34,889 nt of DNA from Betaproteobacteria bacterium (GTDB lineage: Bacteria > Pseudomonadota > Gammaproteobacteria > Burkholderiales > Burkholderiaceae_F). The position numbers were made by a program, and so were the translations under genes. The stretch lies in assembly GCA_005882215.1 (NCBI GenBank), contig VBCK01000141.1, forward strand, positions 1 to 34,889. The letters are read 5' to 3'. The notes beneath the pieces were generated by a model. It did not search any database. It saw only the letters and a program-made list of their open reading frames with translations, and was not told the origin of the DNA. Within the stretch, counting starts at the first letter, position 1. Every line of letters starts with the position of its first letter. Shown piece by piece: positions 31,473 through 34,889 of the stretch.

Positions 31473-32053
31473 TCGGCCGGCTCGCCGGGACTCTGATCGA
31501 AAAGCGCCCGCCCACGCTGCTGGTGGATGCGGGCGGCGTCGGCTACGAGGTCGATGTACCGATGAGCACGTTCTATGGACTGCCGGTGATCGGCGAACGG
31601 ATCACGTTGCTGACGCACCTGGTCGTGCGCGAGGATGCGCACCAGCTGTTCGGATTCGCGACCCAGGCCGAGCGAGGTGCGTTTCGTGCGCTGATCAAGA
31701 TCTCGGGGGTGGGGGCCCGGACCGCGCTGGCGGTTCTTTCAGGCTTGAGCGTCGATGAGCTCGCGCAGGCCGTCACAAAACAGGACGCGGCGACGCTGAA
31801 ACGGCTGCCCGGCATCGGGCAGAAGACCGCCGAGCGTCTGCTGCTGGAGCTTAAGGGTAAGCTGGGCGCAGAGCTGGAAGGCGCGACCATGCGTGCCGCG
31901 GGTGCTGCGGACGCCGCCGGCGACGTGCTGCGAGCGTTGCTGGCGCTCGGCTACTCGGAGCGCGAAGCGGCCGCCGCCGCGCGCCAGGTGCCAGCCGGAA
32001 GCGGCGTATCGGACGGGATCCGGATCGCCCTAAAATCGCTTGCGAGAGCTTGA
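31469..32053 (+). CDS. ruvA: Holliday-junction branch-migration protein RuvA
   Basis: 194 residues from a GTG at 31469 within a GTGA overlap; the frame runs further upstream inside ruvC but MIGRLAGTL is the standard RuvA opening. Domain I is the OB fold (1-62). Domain II holds two helix-hairpin-helix motifs, [14 protein letters not shown] and [17 protein letters not shown]. Domain III (about 150-194), which contacts RuvB, contains [16 protein letters not shown]. It binds four-way junctions as a tetramer. Confidence 0.97.
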   Translation: MIGRLAGTLIEKRPPTLLVDAGGVGYEVDVPMSTFYGLPVIGERITLLTHLVVREDAHQLFGFATQAERGAFRALIKISGVGARTALAVLSGLSVDELAQAVTKQDAATLKRLPGIGQKTAERLLLELKGKLGAELEGATMRAAGAADAAGDVLRALLALGYSEREAAAAARQVPAGSGVSDGIRIALKSLARA

Positions 32054-32068
32054 GCTCCCCCAGCCAAT

Positions 32069-33118
32069 GTGAACGACAAAGAGAGCCAGGTGAACGACGA
32101 ACGCCTGATCACAGCCGCGGCAGCCTCTCCCAACGAGGAGGCGGTCGAGCGCGCGTTGCGCCCGCAGCGGCTGGCCGAATACGTCGGACAGCAGCGCATC
32201 CGCGAGCAGTTCGAGATTTTCATCCAGGCCGCGCGCGGCCGAGCCGAGGCGCTCGACCATGTGCTGCTGTTCGGCCCTCCCGGCCTGGGCAAGACCACGC
32301 TCGCACACATCATCGCGCACGAAATGCAGGTGAACCTGCGCCAGACCAGCGGGCCGGTGCTGGAACGGCCGGGAGACCTGGCGGCTCTGCTGACGAACCT
32401 GGAGCGCAACGATGTGCTGTTCATCGATGAGATCCACCGGCTCAGCCCGGTGGTCGAGGAGATCCTGTACCCGGCGCTGGAGGACTACCAGATCGACATC
32501 ATGATCGGAGAGGGTCCGTCGGCCCGCTCGATCAAGCTGGATCTTCCGCCGTTTACGCTGGTCGGCGCCACCACCCGCGCCGGGATGCTGACCAACCCGC
32601 TGCGCGACCGCTTCGGCATCGTCGCGCGCCTGGAGTTCTACAGCGAATCGGAGATCGCGGCGATCGTGACGCGCTCGGCAAAGCTGCTCAACGCGACGCT
32701 GGATCCGGACGGCGCGCGCGAGATCGCCCGCCGCTCGCGCGGCACGCCCCGGATCGCCAACCGGCTGCTGCGACGGGTGCGCGACTACGCCGAGGTGCGC
32801 GAGTCGGGACAGATCGGCCGCGCAACCGCCGACCGCGCGTTGACGATGCTCGAGGTCGACGCTCTGGGACTGGACGTGATGGACCGCAAGCTGCTGCGCG
32901 CCGTGATCGAGAGATTCGGCGGCGGGCCGGTCGGCATCGAAAGCCTGGCGGCCGCTATCGGCGAGGAGCGCGACACGCTCGAGGACGTGATCGAGCCGTT
33001 CCTGATCCAGCAGGGGCTGCTGCAGCGCACGCCGCGCGGCCGCATCGCCGCGGTCGCGGCGTATCGGCACTTCGGGATCGCCGAGCCGGCCGGCGAGAGC
33101 GGCGGCAGTCTGTTCTAG
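32069..33118 (+). CDS. ruvB: Holliday-junction helicase RuvB
   Basis: 349 residues from a GTG at 32069; a GTG at 32090, with GAGAG 5 bases before it, is an equally good start, giving [10 protein letters not shown]. Walker A is GPPGLGKTT (69-77), Walker B LFIDEIH (117-123), sensor 1 lies at GATTRAG, and the arginine-finger region follows RPLRDRFG-type text (NPLRDRFGI). The C-terminal winged helix starts about 260. The AAA+ hexamer drives branch migration on RuvA-bound junctions. It ends the dusB-to-ruvB run and converges with hipA. Confidence 0.97.
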   Translation: MNDKESQVNDERLITAAAASPNEEAVERALRPQRLAEYVGQQRIREQFEIFIQAARGRAEALDHVLLFGPPGLGKTTLAHIIAHEMQVNLRQTSGPVLERPGDLAALLTNLERNDVLFIDEIHRLSPVVEEILYPALEDYQIDIMIGEGPSARSIKLDLPPFTLVGATTRAGMLTNPLRDRFGIVARLEFYSESEIAAIVTRSAKLLNATLDPDGAREIARRSRGTPRIANRLLRRVRDYAEVRESGQIGRATADRALTMLEVDALGLDVMDRKLLRAVIERFGGGPVGIESLAAAIGEERDTLEDVIEPFLIQQGLLQRTPRGRIAAVAAYRHFGIAEPAGESGGSLF

Positions 33119-33155
33119 GGCGTCGCGAAAATCAAAGAAATCAAGAGCGGCGGAT

Positions 33156-33194
33156 CCTGATCGCATCGCGAACGCCCCACTCTATTCGATCAGG
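33156..33194. terminator. Inverted repeat between convergent ruvB and hipA
   Basis: CCTGATCG (33156-33163) and CGATCAGG (33187-33194) form a perfect 8-bp stem with a 23-base loop. It ends against the hipA stop codon and lacks a T-run. Position between converging genes suggests a weak bidirectional terminator; the long loop makes this tentative. Confidence 0.3.
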
Positions 33195-34493
33195 CTAGCG
33201 TGTTGATGTTTTCTTGCGCGGCGACACGGTTGCTCGCCGGGCACCGCTCGCGATCAAGTCGTTGCGCTGGACCAGAAGGAAATCGCGGTCGATGAATTGC
33301 GCCAGATACTCGATGTCGGCGCCGCTGACACCTGCGTCCGCAAAGTGTGATTTCCACTGCCCGCACACGCGGGCAACCTGCACGGCCTCTGCCCTGGCCT
33401 GGTCGCTCGACAGTCCGAAAAGTGCCGCCTCCGAGACGGCGTTCTCGATGGTCGAATCGGCTCCGTGCCGGCCCACGCGCATCTGCTGGTATCCGAGCCC
33501 TTGACCGGCCGGCAGCACGTCGAAGGCGGGTGCCAGCAGCAGGTGCTGCGCGTCGTCCATCAGCAGCGCGTGGTTCTTCTCGTGGTCATCGGTGTTGTCG
33601 ATCAGCATGTTGAAGACCATCCGGCGAAACAGTTCACGCATCTGCGCCTTCGCAGCGTCCTGCTGCACGGGCGCGCGCCTGCGCAGAAGCTGAGCCAACT
33701 CCGGATAGCCCAGCGGACTGCCCTCGGCCCGCAGCGCCACGTGCGCGGACTGCGCATGAAGCCGCGAAGCGTCCGGTCCGGTTCCCTGGCGGTCGAAGCG
33801 AAGCACAGCGACCGCGTGTCCGTCGACCAGCCGGATGGGGCGTGTGGGTGCGACACGAATGCCGGCCTTGGCTGCCAGCGACATGGATGCGTGCTCGACC
33901 AGGGGCGCGTCCGTCGGGTCACCGGGCTCGGCGAACTTCAAGACCAACTGGGCGCCATCGATTTCGATGAGCCCTTTGGGTCGAGCACCGCCGAGCGTCG
34001 CACCGGGCGCGATCAGGCGGCGCTTGGCCTCGGGCACCGGCTCGTTGTCCAGTAATTTGCGCACCAGTTCGTGAATCTCGTCCACGTCGCGCAGCGACGG
34101 CAGGGGACCCGTAGGGTGCGGAGAATAGGTCTGGTCCGACAAGGACACGCCGAGCGCACCGAACCGCCCATCACCGGCGAAGTACAGGTACTCGAGCAGC
34201 GACAGCCGGGGCGGCTTGTCGACGAAACGGACCACGCGCTCGCCCCAGCGGTCGGGCCGCGCGTCGTCGACCGCGCCGGCCGCGGTGTCGCGCTCGACGG
34301 GGCGGTGCTCGATGTCGGTCAGCGGCAAGTCTTCGCTCAAGGCAAAGCCGTTGCGCAGCCATCCTCCGGCGTACTGCAGCGACACGCCACGGGAGGCGTG
34401 CAGCAGCCGCAGCGCACCGATCAGCACGGGGGTCCGAGGCTGACCGAGCCACCACAGGTACAGCTCGTCGGTGACCTGGTAGGGGCTGCTCAT
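33195..34493 (-). CDS. HipA-family serine/threonine kinase toxin
   Basis: 432 residues with the HipA layout: an N-terminal subdomain (1-110, ending GDGRFGALG) and the HipA_C kinase domain. The regulatory loop is GATLGGARPK (164-173), where HipA has an autophosphorylated Ser and a QEK-type sequence; the catalytic loop is NTDDHEKNHALL (300-311) and the metal-binding segment APAFDVLP (321-328). HipA phosphorylates glutamyl-tRNA synthetase in E. coli; related kinases hit other targets. The ATG overlaps the antitoxin stop by 4 bases. It is convergent to ruvB. Confidence 0.92.
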   Translation of the reverse strand: MSSPYQVTDELYLWWLGQPRTPVLIGALRLLHASRGVSLQYAGGWLRNGFALSEDLPLTDIEHRPVERDTAAGAVDDARPDRWGERVVRFVDKPPRLSLLEYLYFAGDGRFGALGVSLSDQTYSPHPTGPLPSLRDVDEIHELVRKLLDNEPVPEAKRRLIAPGATLGGARPKGLIEIDGAQLVLKFAEPGDPTDAPLVEHASMSLAAKAGIRVAPTRPIRLVDGHAVAVLRFDRQGTGPDASRLHAQSAHVALRAEGSPLGYPELAQLLRRRAPVQQDAAKAQMRELFRRMVFNMLIDNTDDHEKNHALLMDDAQHLLLAPAFDVLPAGQGLGYQQMRVGRHGADSTIENAVSEAALFGLSSDQARAEAVQVARVCGQWKSHFADAGVSGADIEYLAQFIDRDFLLVQRNDLIASGARRATVSPRKKTSTR

Positions 34494-34855
34494 TCGCTTT
34501 TCGCCCTGCTCAGGCGCGCGGATATGGACACCGGCGCGCGTACCGGGCGGCGCCGGCGGGCCTGCCGCACATCCAGTTCCAGAGCGCCCAGATCAGCCGC
34601 CGGCGCGGCCACCTCAGCCAAGGCCTGCACCCGCCCCATCAGCCACAGGGCGCTGACGTAGGCCCCCATGCTGACGGTCGGGTCCCCCTTTTCAAGGCGA
34701 ATCAGGGTAGGCACCGAGACGCCGATACGCTGCGCCCAGGCGCGCTGTGACTCCTTGCGACGGGCGCGAGCAACCGCAAGGTTCTCTCCCAGTTGCCGCA
34801 GGGCGCTGGCGGCGACGGGAGGAAGTGAGTTGGCGACGAGGGAGGTTTTTGGCAT
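34490..34855 (-). CDS. HipB-like XRE antitoxin / repressor
   Basis: 121 residues. The Cro/C1 helix-turn-helix covers about 20-75, with QRIGVSVPTLIRLEKGDPTV as the recognition region. The C-terminal 40 residues are Arg/Ala-rich and probably disordered, as in HipB tails. It is co-transcribed with the kinase gene by a 4-base overlap, and should bind HipA and repress its own promoter. The ATG at 34855 has no ribosome site and lies 6 bases after a good -10, so the mRNA may be leaderless. Confidence 0.88.
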   Translation of the reverse strand: MPKTSLVANSLPPVAASALRQLGENLAVARARRKESQRAWAQRIGVSVPTLIRLEKGDPTVSMGAYVSALWLMGRVQALAEVAAPAADLGALELDVRQARRRRPVRAPVSISARLSRAKSE

Positions 34856-34861
34856 TACATA

Positions 34862-34889
34862 AATATATCTATTCCTCTGTATTTAGTCA
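34862..34889 (-). promoter_or_regulatory. hipBA promoter, AT-rich
   Basis: On the minus strand a -10, TATATT (34862-34867), is preceded at 17 bases by TGACT at the window edge, which would be TTGACT if the next base outside is T. The 34 bases are far more AT-rich than the rest of the window. Confidence 0.5.

Noticed and set aside
1..34889. tRNA, rRNA, CRISPR arrays, insertion sequences, phage genes
   Set aside because: None seen on reading both strands; no regular spaced repeats, transposase frames or terminal inverted repeats.

Overview
The window is about 34.9 kb of GC-rich DNA from a Gram-negative bacterium, most likely a betaproteobacterium of the Burkholderiales or a close relative. Two housekeeping gene orders typical of that class support this: lptD-surA-pdxA-rsmA divergent from amgK-murU, and dusB-fis-purH-ruvC-ruvA-ruvB. 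A DUF2844/DUF3443 lipoprotein pair common in Burkholderiales fits too. I see no rRNA, tRNA, CRISPR array, insertion sequence or phage gene.

Left third (1-14.4 kb): an accessory catabolic locus around a divergent promoter region at 3726-4220. Leftward run an outer-membrane porin, a formyltransferase-fold protein related to 10-formyl-tetrahydrofolate hydrolases, and a PanE-like reductase cut by the window edge. Rightward run an oxalate/formate-antiporter-type MFS carrier, a thiamine-diphosphate lyase, a formyl-CoA transferase (Frc), a large P-loop protein, a quinone-oxidoreductase-like enzyme, a second PanE-like reductase, a GntR/FCD regulator and, convergent to it, a formaldehyde-activating-enzyme (Fae) homologue. 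At first sight this is oxalate degradation, but the details disagree. The lyase resembles 2-hydroxyacyl-CoA lyases of the HACL2/ILVBL type rather than oxalyl-CoA decarboxylase. The transferase has Gln where oxalate-specific Frc has Trp48. Reductases, formyltransferase and Fae homologue point to C1/formyl chemistry. My inference is a pathway in which Frc moves CoA from formyl-CoA onto a 2-hydroxy acid, and the lyase cleaves the thioester to a carbonyl compound and regenerates formyl-CoA. A repeated motif, TATCNGGTATW, lies in both the divergent promoter region and the gntR upstream region and is a candidate operator for the GntR protein.

Middle (14.5-19.2 kb): an Omp85-type barrel protein without POTRA domains, cysK, a DUF2844 secreted protein, a DUF3443 lipoprotein with pepsin-like sequence marks, and a GNAT acetyltransferase.

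Right (19.2-33.1 kb): envelope, cofactor and core genes. rsmA, pdxA, surA and lptD run leftward; amgK, murU, a UbiH-family hydroxylase, dusB, fis, purH, ruvC, ruvA and ruvB run rightward. Many junctions are 4-base ATGA/GTGA overlaps, indicating tight translational coupling. Two REP-like hairpins extend reading frames at surA and amgK. The window ends with a leftward hipB-hipA-type toxin-antitoxin pair behind an AT-rich promoter.
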